Assembly: GCA_021778875.1 (NCBI GenBank)
Contig: JAJYBT010000095.1
Span: 1 to 7,601 of the forward strand
Source: Acidobacteriota bacterium
Lineage (GTDB): Bacteria > Acidobacteriota > Terriglobia > Terriglobales > Acidobacteriaceae
DNA: 7,601 nucleotides
Reading direction: 5' to 3'
The position numbers and the translations under genes were made by a program. Positions 1 to 5,101 of this stretch are shown piece by piece (the first letter of the stretch is position 1; every line of letters starts with the position of its first letter). Under the pieces are notes generated by a model, which saw only the letters and a program-made list of their open reading frames with translations, had not been told where the DNA came from and did not search any database.

Positions 1-9
1 TTGCATGCA

Positions 10-222
10 ATGACCGAGATCATCTTTGAAGTGCGCGAGGACGTGGCTGACGGCGGTTTCTCGGCCTCTGCCCTTGGCTACGGCATCCACACCCAGGCAG
101 AGACACTGGAGGAATTGCGCACCATGGTCAAGGACGCCGTCCACTGCTACTTCGACGACTCCATGCAAGCACCCAAAATTATCCGCCTCCATTTCGTGCG
201 GGAAGAAGTGCTGGCCGCATGA
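10..222 (+). CDS. HicB-like antitoxin of a type II toxin-antitoxin pair
   Basis: A 70-residue protein starting MTEIIFEVRED, with the compact HicB-like pattern: an N-terminal beta-strand segment, GGFSASALGYGIHTQAETLE (residues 15-34), then a helix ending in AVHCYF, and a basic/hydrophobic tail IRLHFVREEVLAA. Proteins of this type are short HicB-fold antitoxins, often misnamed in databases as 2-oxoisovalerate dehydrogenase subunits. The expected role is to bind and neutralise HicA, and possibly to autorepress the operon. The ATG at 10 is preferred; a TTG at 1 is in frame, and any ribosome binding site lies outside the window. The stop overlaps the next start as ATGA (219-222), showing translational coupling to hicA. 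Antitoxin-first order is common for this short HicB subgroup. Because hicA is frameshifted, this is probably an orphan antitoxin. It has no C-terminal DNA-binding domain, so self-regulation is uncertain. Confidence 0.8.
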   Translation: MTEIIFEVREDVADGGFSASALGYGIHTQAETLEELRTMVKDAVHCYFDDSMQAPKIIRLHFVREEVLAA

Positions 223-460
223 AGCTTCCCCGCGACCTTGACGGCCCGCGACTGGTCAAGGCGCTCGGCATCCTGGGGTATCAGGCGACCCGCCAGACAG
301 GCTCCACATGCGTATGACCACCCAGCGCGACGGCGAGAATCACGAAGTAATCCCCAACCACAATCCAATCAAGACGGGCACGCTTTCAAGTATCCTCAAG
401 CACATCGCCGCTCACCACAAAATGAGCATGGACGACCTGCTGAAGATGCTCGACCTGTAA
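219..460 (+). pseudogene. hicA: hicA mRNA-interferase toxin gene, inactivated by a 1-base frameshift
   Basis: From the ATG at 219 the frame reads MKLPRDLDGPRLVKALGILG, then YQATRQTGS, and hits TGA at 315-317. From base 305 the -1 frame continues the same family without a break: HMRMTTQRDGENHEVIPNHN, then PIKTGTLSSILKHIAAHHKM and SMDDLLKMLDL, ending at TAA 458-460. Joined, this is a full HicA of about 80 residues with the usual dsRNA-binding-like fold and the G-S-H motif whose histidine is catalytic in HicA ribonucleases. The break falls inside the serine codon before that histidine: one base is missing at 303-305, most simply one C lost from TCCCAC. The unshifted product is about 32 residues and lacks the histidine. 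ATGs at 308 and 314 could restart translation, but only after the histidine. I see no slippery heptamer, so programmed shifting is unlikely. An assembly or sequencing error is the main alternative. Confidence 0.85.
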
Positions 461-486
461 GCAAGCATGCCAACCCCGCCTCCCGC

Positions 487-492
487 TAAACT
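487..492 (+). promoter_or_regulatory. Candidate -10 box (TAAACT) for a leaderless deaminase transcript
   Basis: TAAACT fits the TAnnnT -10 pattern and ends 6 nt before the GTG start at 499, so transcription from it would begin at or next to the start codon. No convincing -35 box lies at the normal spacing (464-469 is AGCATG), and no Shine-Dalgarno is present between here and the start. The match is short and could be chance. Confidence 0.3.
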
Positions 493-498
493 GAACAT

Positions 499-1545
499 GT
501 GACCGAAATCCGCGAATTCATCCGCCAGCTCCCCAAGGCCGAGCTGCATCTGCACCTCGAAGGCGCCATTCTGCCCTCCACGCTCGTCGAGCTAAGCCAG
601 CGGCACGACAAGACGCCCATCACGCAGGCCCAGGCCGAAGCCCTCTACCGCTTCACTGACTTCAGCGGCTTCATGGACGCCTTCAAAGCCGTCACCGGCC
701 AGCTCATCCACCCCGAGGACTACGAACTCGCCGCCTGGCGCATGATGCAGCAGCTTGCCGCGCAGGGCGTGGTCCACGCCGAGGTCTACATCTCCGTCGG
801 CGTCATCTACCTCTGGCGCAACCACGACCCCGCTGTCTTCGAGCCCATCTTCGCCGGCCTGGAACGCGCGAGGCAGCGCGCCCACGCCGAACTGGGCATC
901 ACCATCTACTGGATCTTCGACGCCGTCCGCCACTTCACCGTCCAGGAGGCCGAGCGCGTCTTCCGCAAGGCCGCCGAGATGCGCCCCGCGCACCCATCCA
1001 TCATCGGCATCGGCCTCGGCGGCGACGAGCGCCGCACCGGCTCCGAGCCCTTCCGCGCCCTCTACGCCGAGGCGCGCGAGGCCGGCCTGCGCCTCACCAA
1101 CCACGCCGGAGAAACCACCGGCCCCGAGGCCATCTGGGAAGCGCTCAATATCGGCTCCGAGCGCATTGGCCACGCCGTCTCCGCTAATCAGGACTCGACT
1201 CTCGTCCAAGAGTTAAAGACACGGAGTGTCCCGCTCGAACTCAACCCCACTTCCAACGTCCGCACCGGCGTCTGCCCGTCCTTTGCCGCTCATCCCCTGC
1301 GCAGCTATTTCGACGCGGGCCTGCTCGTCACCCTCAACTCCGACGACCCCGCCTTCTTCGGTTCCGACATCGCCAACGAGTACCTCCTGGCCCATACGGT
1401 GCAGGGCTTTACCCGCGAAGAACTCCGCCAGCTCGCCGCCAGCTCCATTCGCGCCAGCTTTCTTCCCGAGTCGGACAAGGCCCACTGGCTCTCCCGCATC
1501 GAATCTACATACTCAACAAAAGTGGCAGGCTCACGAACCGTTTGA
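499..1545 (+). CDS. add: Adenosine deaminase family metallo-hydrolase (adenosine or aminodeoxyfutalosine deaminase)
   Basis: This 348-residue protein has the full active-site set of the adenosine/AMP deaminase TIM-barrel family. It has HLHLEG at residues 17-22 (metal ligands H17 and H19), NHAGE at 201-205 (metal ligand H202, catalytic E205), IGH at 223-225 (H225) and NSDDP at 280-284 (metal ligand D282, D283). These enzymes hydrolytically deaminate the 6-amino group of a purine nucleoside, with zinc, in the cytoplasm. The GTG at 499 is nearly forced: an in-frame TAA lies at 487-489 and no later start would keep HLHLEG. No Shine-Dalgarno precedes it. The segment usually GxDLAGxE reads GIGLGGDE (170-177), with Gly where the usual Asp stands; related ADA-like proteins include the aminodeoxyfutalosine deaminase of the futalosine menaquinone pathway. 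Family membership is near certain, the exact substrate is not. It starts 38 bp after the hicA remnant and is probably transcribed separately. Confidence 0.9.
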   Translation: MTEIREFIRQLPKAELHLHLEGAILPSTLVELSQRHDKTPITQAQAEALYRFTDFSGFMDAFKAVTGQLIHPEDYELAAWRMMQQLAAQGVVHAEVYISVGVIYLWRNHDPAVFEPIFAGLERARQRAHAELGITIYWIFDAVRHFTVQEAERVFRKAAEMRPAHPSIIGIGLGGDERRTGSEPFRALYAEAREAGLRLTNHAGETTGPEAIWEALNIGSERIGHAVSANQDSTLVQELKTRSVPLELNPTSNVRTGVCPSFAAHPLRSYFDAGLLVTLNSDDPAFFGSDIANEYLLAHTVQGFTREELRQLAASSIRASFLPESDKAHWLSRIESTYSTKVAGSRTV

Positions 1546-1601
1546 GTCATACGTCTTTCATAGAGTTGGGTTATTCTTGAAGCAGGAGACGAAACAGCCC
1601 C

Positions 1602-1823
1602 ATGTCCACTGAACCGGAATCCATCACGACCTCCGACGAGCAGGACGACGGCAGCGCTCTGCGCGTGATCGGCTGGTTTTCCGTGGGAATGGCCGTGGCC
1701 GCTCTCGGCATCTATGTGGGCCGCGAGATTTTCAGCCGCCACAAGTTCAACCAGCGCACCCCCTACGACTTCTACGCAAACGCAGGCGAGCAGCAGGCCA
1801 GCGAGTTCGGCATGGGCATTTAG
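1602..1823 (+). CDS. Small single-pass membrane protein of unknown function
   Basis: A 73-residue protein that I do not recognise. The first 18 residues are acidic and polar (STEPESITTSDEQDDGS). One hydrophobic segment follows at about residues 20-41 (ALRVIGWFSVGMAVAALGIY, then VG), and then a charged tail with REIFSRHKFNQRTPYDFYAN. The basic residues after the helix (R-x-x-x-x-R-H-K) would, by the positive-inside rule, put the C-terminus in the cytoplasm. The PYDFYANAGEQQASEFGMGI ending looks like a conserved short motif rather than random sequence. An AGGAG at 1584-1588 lies 13 nt before the ATG, longer than ideal. The gene follows the deaminase by 56 bp on the same strand and may be cotranscribed, but no functional link is evident. 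Codon use matches the neighbours, which supports it being real. Confidence 0.7.
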   Translation: MSTEPESITTSDEQDDGSALRVIGWFSVGMAVAALGIYVGREIFSRHKFNQRTPYDFYANAGEQQASEFGMGI

Positions 1824-1856
1824 CCCTCTTCTTTGTCCGCCCTTTCGGCGGCATGC

Positions 1857-1891
1857 AAAAGGAAGGCCCTCCCCGCGGGGAGGGCCTTCCT
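1857..1891 (-). terminator. Rho-independent terminator between convergent genes (perfect 32-bp palindrome)
   Basis: Bases 1860-1875 and 1876-1891 are exact reverse complements, giving a very GC-rich stem of at least 14 bp with a small loop centred on CCGCGG. On the minus strand the stem runs directly into TTTT (complement of 1857-1860), the classic form, so it best serves the TonB receptor gene that ends at 1908. On the plus strand the stem is followed only by TGCTTTCC, a poor U-tract, so termination of the 1602-1823 transcript is plausible but weaker. Confidence 0.85.
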
Positions 1892-1907
1892 GCTTTCCGG
1901 CGCCCTT

Positions 1908-4502
1908 CTAAAAATGCGCCGTCACCGTGCCGTAGACCGACGCCGGCGAGCCCGGATAAGCCAGAATGTACCCGCCGGCCGGCGTCCCGAAATATCCGCC
2001 GGAAGAAATGTACTCATACTCGTTGAAGCGGTTGCGGAAGATGTTCAGCGCATTCACCCCCACATCCACATGCCCCATCGGCGCCTTCACCCCCACGTTG
2101 GCCGTCGTGAATGTGGGCATGGTCTGGCTGCTCGGAATCGCCGAAACGTTGTCGAATATTGCCTGGCGGCCCGTGCGCTGCACCGCAAACATCGGCTGCA
2201 CCGGCACCCTGTGCACAACCAACTGGTAGTACGCGCCCACATTCAGCATGGAGTTCGGCACATACGCCACCGGCAGCCCGTTGTACGAAGTAGCGCCCGT
2301 CAGCACGCCGTTGATGATCGTGCCTCCGGTGTAGTAATTCGTGTAGACCGCCCGCTCCACGCTCCCGTTGGCGAACAGATGCAGGTGCGCGATCGGGTCA
2401 TCGTCCGCGTAGAGGTTCACGCCGTGATAGGACGACGTGCCGCTGTTGGCGATCGTGTCGCCATTGGCGAGCGAGACGTCAATCTCCTGATTCGAGTACC
2501 GCTGGTGATAGAAGGCCGCGCCCAGCAAAAAGCTGTTCAGTGCGCCCGTACCCTCGGAGTGCACTTTGAATCCTGCCTGGTAATAGCGCTGCCGCGCCAG
2601 GTGATAGCTGCTCGGATCCACAGACTGGAACAGTCCGCCTCCGCCGCCCAGTTCCGGCGCCTTCAGCGCCTCCTGATAGCCGCCGTAGATGGTCAGCCAC
2701 GGCATCGCCAGATAGTTCACGTCCGCCGAGGGCTCCATGCCGCTGCGATTCTGCTGGCTGCCGCAGTTCGCCCCCTGGTCCTTGATGTTGCCGGCCGTGC
2801 CGCTGTAAAAGTTCGTGCAGTCACGCTGCGAAAGCTGGCCGCCCGGCGCAAGCGCAAAGTCCTGCAACGCATTGTTCGAGTAGCCCACCCTGAAACCCGA
2901 ATAGCGGATGCCCGGCAGAATATGCAGCTTCGGCATAGGGCGGAAGTCATCCTGCAGAAACAGAGAGAAGTCGTCCTGGTCAAAGTAGCCGGAACGAATT
3001 TTCCCGCCAATGTTGGCGATGCGCTTGGCGCCGCCGTCCGCCGGGTTGAAAAAGTTGTTGCGCGTGTTATAGAGCGTATGAACAAAATACGCGCCGCCCG
3101 TCACGGTGTTCATCGGCATCGACTTCACAAAACCGATGCGATCGCCCATCACATCCGTATGCGGATTATTCCACTCCATCAGTTGCGGTCCCGGCGAATA
3201 CACGTCGTTGATGCGGTAGTGAGTCCGGTCAATGCGCATGAACCACGCCATGTTGTCCAGCGTCAGCTTCGGGTCCAGCCTCACCGTCTGCCGCGTGTAC
3301 ACCAGCGCCATGTCATTCGTGTCGTACTTGTTGTAGTCCGCATACGACAGCGTGCTGTAGTAGCCCGATGTCTGCTGGCTATATTGCTGGCTCCCCGGCT
3401 GGCCGTCCATGGTAATGCCGGGAATGGCCGTGGTGGGAATCACCTGCGAGCGATACCCGCCCGCATGCGCATAGTAGCCCCCGAACTCGAACGTGCCCGC
3501 CTCAAACGCATGCGCCGTCTTCATGAATACCGCAATGTCCTTCGCGGGATTCTTGAATCCGTCCGGGCTGCGGCGAAAATCGTTGCCCAGGTTGCCGCCC
3601 ACCGAGGCCGCCGTGGACCAGCCGTGCTGCAACCCCGTCGTCGCGTTCACCACCATGTCCTTCTGGAAGAAGCTCCCATACGTCGTGACAATCGAAGCGT
3701 GCGGCTTCGCCGTGGGCTGCGCCGGCGTAAACTCCACCGCGCCGCCGATGTTCGTGTACCAGCGGTCCGCCGTAGCGCCCGGCCCGTAGGTCACGTTCAC
3801 GTTTTGGATCATTGCGGTCTCGGGAATCGTGGGCGACTGCCACAACCCAGTTGCCGGATCCACAACCGGCACGCCGTCAAAGGTCACGCCCAGAGATCCA
3901 CCGCCCGTGATGCCGCCGTACCCGCCCCAGCCCTGGTTGATGCCGTTGATGTCGATGGTGTATTTCGTCGCGCCCGTGTTCCCGTATCCCGTCACGTTGG
4001 CGCCCGGAGCCGTGGCGATAATCTGCGCGGCGCCCGCCACCGGACCGGCAATATCCATCTGCTTGCGGTCAATCACGCGCAGCGTCTGGTCCGAAGTAAA
4101 GACTTCCTGCTGCGTCGGCTGCGGCGTCGCGCCGTCCAGCGATCCGCCGTACACAATCACCGACTGGCCCGCGGCGGAAACAGACAGCGTCACATCCATG
4201 CTCATCTGCTGGCCCGAGGTCAGGCGCACATTCTCCTTGCTGTATGGCGCAAATCCGCTCGCCGAAACCGACAGCGTGTAGCTGCCCATCGGTAGCGCGG
4301 GTGTCATGAACTGTCCGCCGGCGTCGCTCGTCGCGTGATAGCTCACGCCATTCGCGCCCTTCAGCGTCACGTCTGCGCCAGGCACCAGCGCGCCGGTCGA
4401 GTCCATCACCCGCCCGCGTACTTCGCTATCCACTCCCGCGGCAAACAATGTCGAGCATCCCAGTAAAATCCCGAGGACGCAGGTCAACCAGGTACGTGCC
4501 AT
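1908..4502 (-). CDS. TonB-dependent outer-membrane receptor with N-terminal carboxypeptidase-regulatory-like domain
   Basis: A protein of 864 residues. The ATG at 4502 is chosen over upstream ATGs at 4553 and 4550 because it has a strong Shine-Dalgarno (GGAGG, 9-nt spacing) and starts a clean signal peptide (MARTWLTCVLGILLGCSTLF). Cleavage probably falls after AA at 21-22; LLGC at 13-16 is a poor lipobox. Domains: carboxypeptidase-regulatory-like beta-sandwich at about 24-110 (EVRGRVMDSTGALVPGADVT, then GSYTLSVSASGF); a plug at about 131-257, with a possible TonB box near QEVFTSDQTLRVID and a Gly-rich stretch ending TFDGVPVVDPATG; then a beta-barrel with alternating aromatic strands to the C-terminal Phe typical of outer-membrane proteins. 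It should import a scarce ligand using TonB-ExbB-ExbD energy. Nothing in sequence or context names the ligand. C562 and C580 lie in a probable surface loop and may form a disulfide. At 864 residues it is shorter than the roughly 1,100-residue Oar-like acidobacterial receptors. Confidence 0.9.
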   Translation of the reverse strand: MARTWLTCVLGILLGCSTLFAAGVDSEVRGRVMDSTGALVPGADVTLKGANGVSYHATSDAGGQFMTPALPMGSYTLSVSASGFAPYSKENVRLTSGQQMSMDVTLSVSAAGQSVIVYGGSLDGATPQPTQQEVFTSDQTLRVIDRKQMDIAGPVAGAAQIIATAPGANVTGYGNTGATKYTIDINGINQGWGGYGGITGGGSLGVTFDGVPVVDPATGLWQSPTIPETAMIQNVNVTYGPGATADRWYTNIGGAVEFTPAQPTAKPHASIVTTYGSFFQKDMVVNATTGLQHGWSTAASVGGNLGNDFRRSPDGFKNPAKDIAVFMKTAHAFEAGTFEFGGYYAHAGGYRSQVIPTTAIPGITMDGQPGSQQYSQQTSGYYSTLSYADYNKYDTNDMALVYTRQTVRLDPKLTLDNMAWFMRIDRTHYRINDVYSPGPQLMEWNNPHTDVMGDRIGFVKSMPMNTVTGGAYFVHTLYNTRNNFFNPADGGAKRIANIGGKIRSGYFDQDDFSLFLQDDFRPMPKLHILPGIRYSGFRVGYSNNALQDFALAPGGQLSQRDCTNFYSGTAGNIKDQGANCGSQQNRSGMEPSADVNYLAMPWLTIYGGYQEALKAPELGGGGGLFQSVDPSSYHLARQRYYQAGFKVHSEGTGALNSFLLGAAFYHQRYSNQEIDVSLANGDTIANSGTSSYHGVNLYADDDPIAHLHLFANGSVERAVYTNYYTGGTIINGVLTGATSYNGLPVAYVPNSMLNVGAYYQLVVHRVPVQPMFAVQRTGRQAIFDNVSAIPSSQTMPTFTTANVGVKAPMGHVDVGVNALNIFRNRFNEYEYISSGGYFGTPAGGYILAYPGSPASVYGTVTAHF

Positions 4503-4511
4503 ACAGCAAAA

Positions 4512-4516
4512 CCTCC
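4512..4516 (-). promoter_or_regulatory. Ribosome binding site that fixes the TonB receptor start
   Basis: On the minus strand the sequence reads CTGGAGG, then 9 nt, then ATG at 4502. This is the best Shine-Dalgarno in the window. The in-frame ATGs at 4550 and 4553 have nothing comparable and would add 17 non-signal-like residues ahead of the signal peptide. Confidence 0.75.
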
Positions 4517-4683
4517 AGAAAAAAGTTGTGTTTTTGTACTGGAGCGACATCATGCACAGGAAGCGATGCCCCCGAACGCGGAGCGGGGACGCTCGTCGAT
4601 CGTCTTCTCAGAGACAGACAGTCCTAAAGTGGATGAGCAGCGTTACAGCCCGGTGAAGCAGCTGTGAATCTTCCGCTACACCG

Positions 4684-4791
4684 GCTGCCGAAAAACTCGC
4701 CGCTGACAATGTCGTGTAACAGGGCACGACTTCACAGCTTGCGGAAAAACTCACCGCTGGCAAGGTCTTGCGTCAGGGCACGAGTTTACTC
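4684..4791 (+). repeat. Two direct copies, 54-bp period (left half of the repeat element)
   Basis: AAAAACTC recurs at 4691 and 4745, and AGGGCACGA at 4721 and 4775, both exactly 54 bp apart; over the first 45 aligned bases about 80 percent agree. The first copy has lost the closing arm of the GGCACGAG hairpin that the second copy keeps, so it looks decayed. Both are inverted relative to the tails of the right-half units. Confidence 0.8.
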
Positions 4792-4796
4792 GTGCC
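4777..4796 (+). repeat. Perfect 8-bp stem-loop inside the repeat element
   Basis: GGCACGAG (4777-4784), loop TTTA, CTCGTGCC (4789-4796). It is a stable hairpin on both strands, with no U-tract after it, so it is not a classic intrinsic terminator. Confidence 0.8.
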
Positions 4797-4983
4797 GTAA
4801 GTGGCTTAAAATCAGAATGGCCTTTAGGCTCTGCGGTTCTCTGTCTTTTCGTTTGGACCGCTCGTGTGAGTTTTTCCGCAGCCTCTTCAGTCGTGCCGCA
4901 AGCGGCATAAAACGACATGGCCTTCAGGCCCTGCGGTTCTCTGCGATCTCCTTGGGGCTACCCTTTTGAGTTTTTCCGCAGCC
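4790..4983 (+). repeat. Two direct copies, period about 100 bp (right half of the repeat element)
   Basis: TCGTGCCG starts at 4790 and again at 4891, and GAGTTTTTCCGCAGCC starts at 4868 and 4968, so the copies differ by one indel. The first half of each unit (to CTGCGGTTCTCTG) agrees at roughly 85 percent, the next 20-odd bases are unrelated, and the last 17 bases are identical. In each unit TGCGG and CCGCA can pair across the variable part (for example CTGCGG 4831-4836 with CCGCAG 4876-4881). GGCCTTCAGGCC (4919-4930) is a further perfect small hairpin. Conserved stems around a changing loop suggest that structure matters more than sequence there. Confidence 0.8.
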
Positions 4984-5087
4984 AGCTCAGCCAGATTGCA
5001 TTTCCGTGAGAACCCGCAGCCGCCGCGTCTTCCCGGCTCTCATGCAAATCCAGCCCACCCCGCGCATCACAAGTCCGCGCCCTGCGT

Positions 5088-5093
5088 TACCCT
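5088..5093 (+). promoter_or_regulatory. Candidate -10 box (TACCCT) close to the mutL start
   Basis: TACCCT fits TAnnnT and ends 8 nt before the ATG at 5102, placing the likely transcript start at or next to the start codon. No Shine-Dalgarno is seen, and the -35 region (5065-5070, CATCAC) is unconvincing. Short motif, easily a chance match. Confidence 0.25.
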
Positions 5094-5101
5094 ATTCCCA
5101 G

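Larger units (their letters stand above)
4683..4983. repeat. Compound intergenic repeat element with nested inverted and direct repeats
   Basis: The ends are inverted repeats matching at 15 of 16 positions: GGCTGCCGAAAAACTC (4683-4698) against the complement of 4968-4983. Inside is a perfect 15-bp inverted repeat, TGCGGAAAAACTCAC (4740-4754) against 4866-4880. The left half is two direct copies with a 54-bp period; the right half is two direct copies with a period of about 100 bp. The whole can fold into long, nested or alternative stem-loops on either strand. It carries no transposase, so it resembles a REP-like or MITE-like element. I recall hairpins of the GGGCACGA...TCGTGCC type being frequent between acidobacterial genes, but this is memory, not a search. 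It lies between two divergent genes, about 180 bp from the TonB receptor start and 118 bp from the mutL start, so an effect on either promoter is possible but unproven. Confidence 0.85.
4503..5101. other. Divergent intergenic region between TonB receptor and mutL
   Basis: About 600 bp separates the two divergent genes. Bases 4503-4682 hold the leader and presumably the promoter of the TonB receptor; I found no convincing -35/-10 pair and no riboswitch-like fold there. Bases 4683-4983 are a nested repeat element. Bases 4984-5101 lead to mutL. Open frames of up to about 100 codons cross the repeat, but they translate repeated, arginine-rich, low-complexity sequence and are not credible genes. 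Confidence 0.7.

Noticed and set aside
238..489. An 83-codon frame overlapping hicA
   Set aside because: It is the third frame of the hicA region; the two other frames together give the conserved HicA sequence.
592..1209. A 205-codon frame antisense to the deaminase gene
   Set aside because: Gly/Asp/Val-rich shadow of a strongly supported gene, without a ribosome site or recognisable motif.
1542..1577. Possible promoter for the small membrane protein (TTGAGT at 1542, TAGAGT at 1561 or TATTCT at 1572)
   Set aside because: TTGAGT is 13 bp from the first box and 24 bp from the second, neither a workable spacing.
1833..4295. An 820-codon open frame on the plus strand, antisense to the TonB receptor
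   Set aside because: Its translation is rich in Arg, His and Val with no domain or motif, as expected for the complement of a high-GC coding frame. The minus-strand protein has a signal peptide, ordered domains and a ribosome site.
4534..4539. A -10-like TACAAA on the minus strand upstream of the TonB receptor
   Set aside because: The hexamer at normal spacing (TTCCTG) matches the -35 consensus at only three positions, so the promoter cannot be supported.
4664..4969. A 101-codon open frame across the intergenic repeat
   Set aside because: It translates the repeat units themselves (RKNSPLARSC-like segments recur), has no ribosome site and no composition typical of the neighbouring genes.
4683..4983. 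CRISPR array
   Set aside because: The repeat periods differ (54 and about 100 bp), orientation flips in the middle, and there are only two copies of each type with no cas genes.
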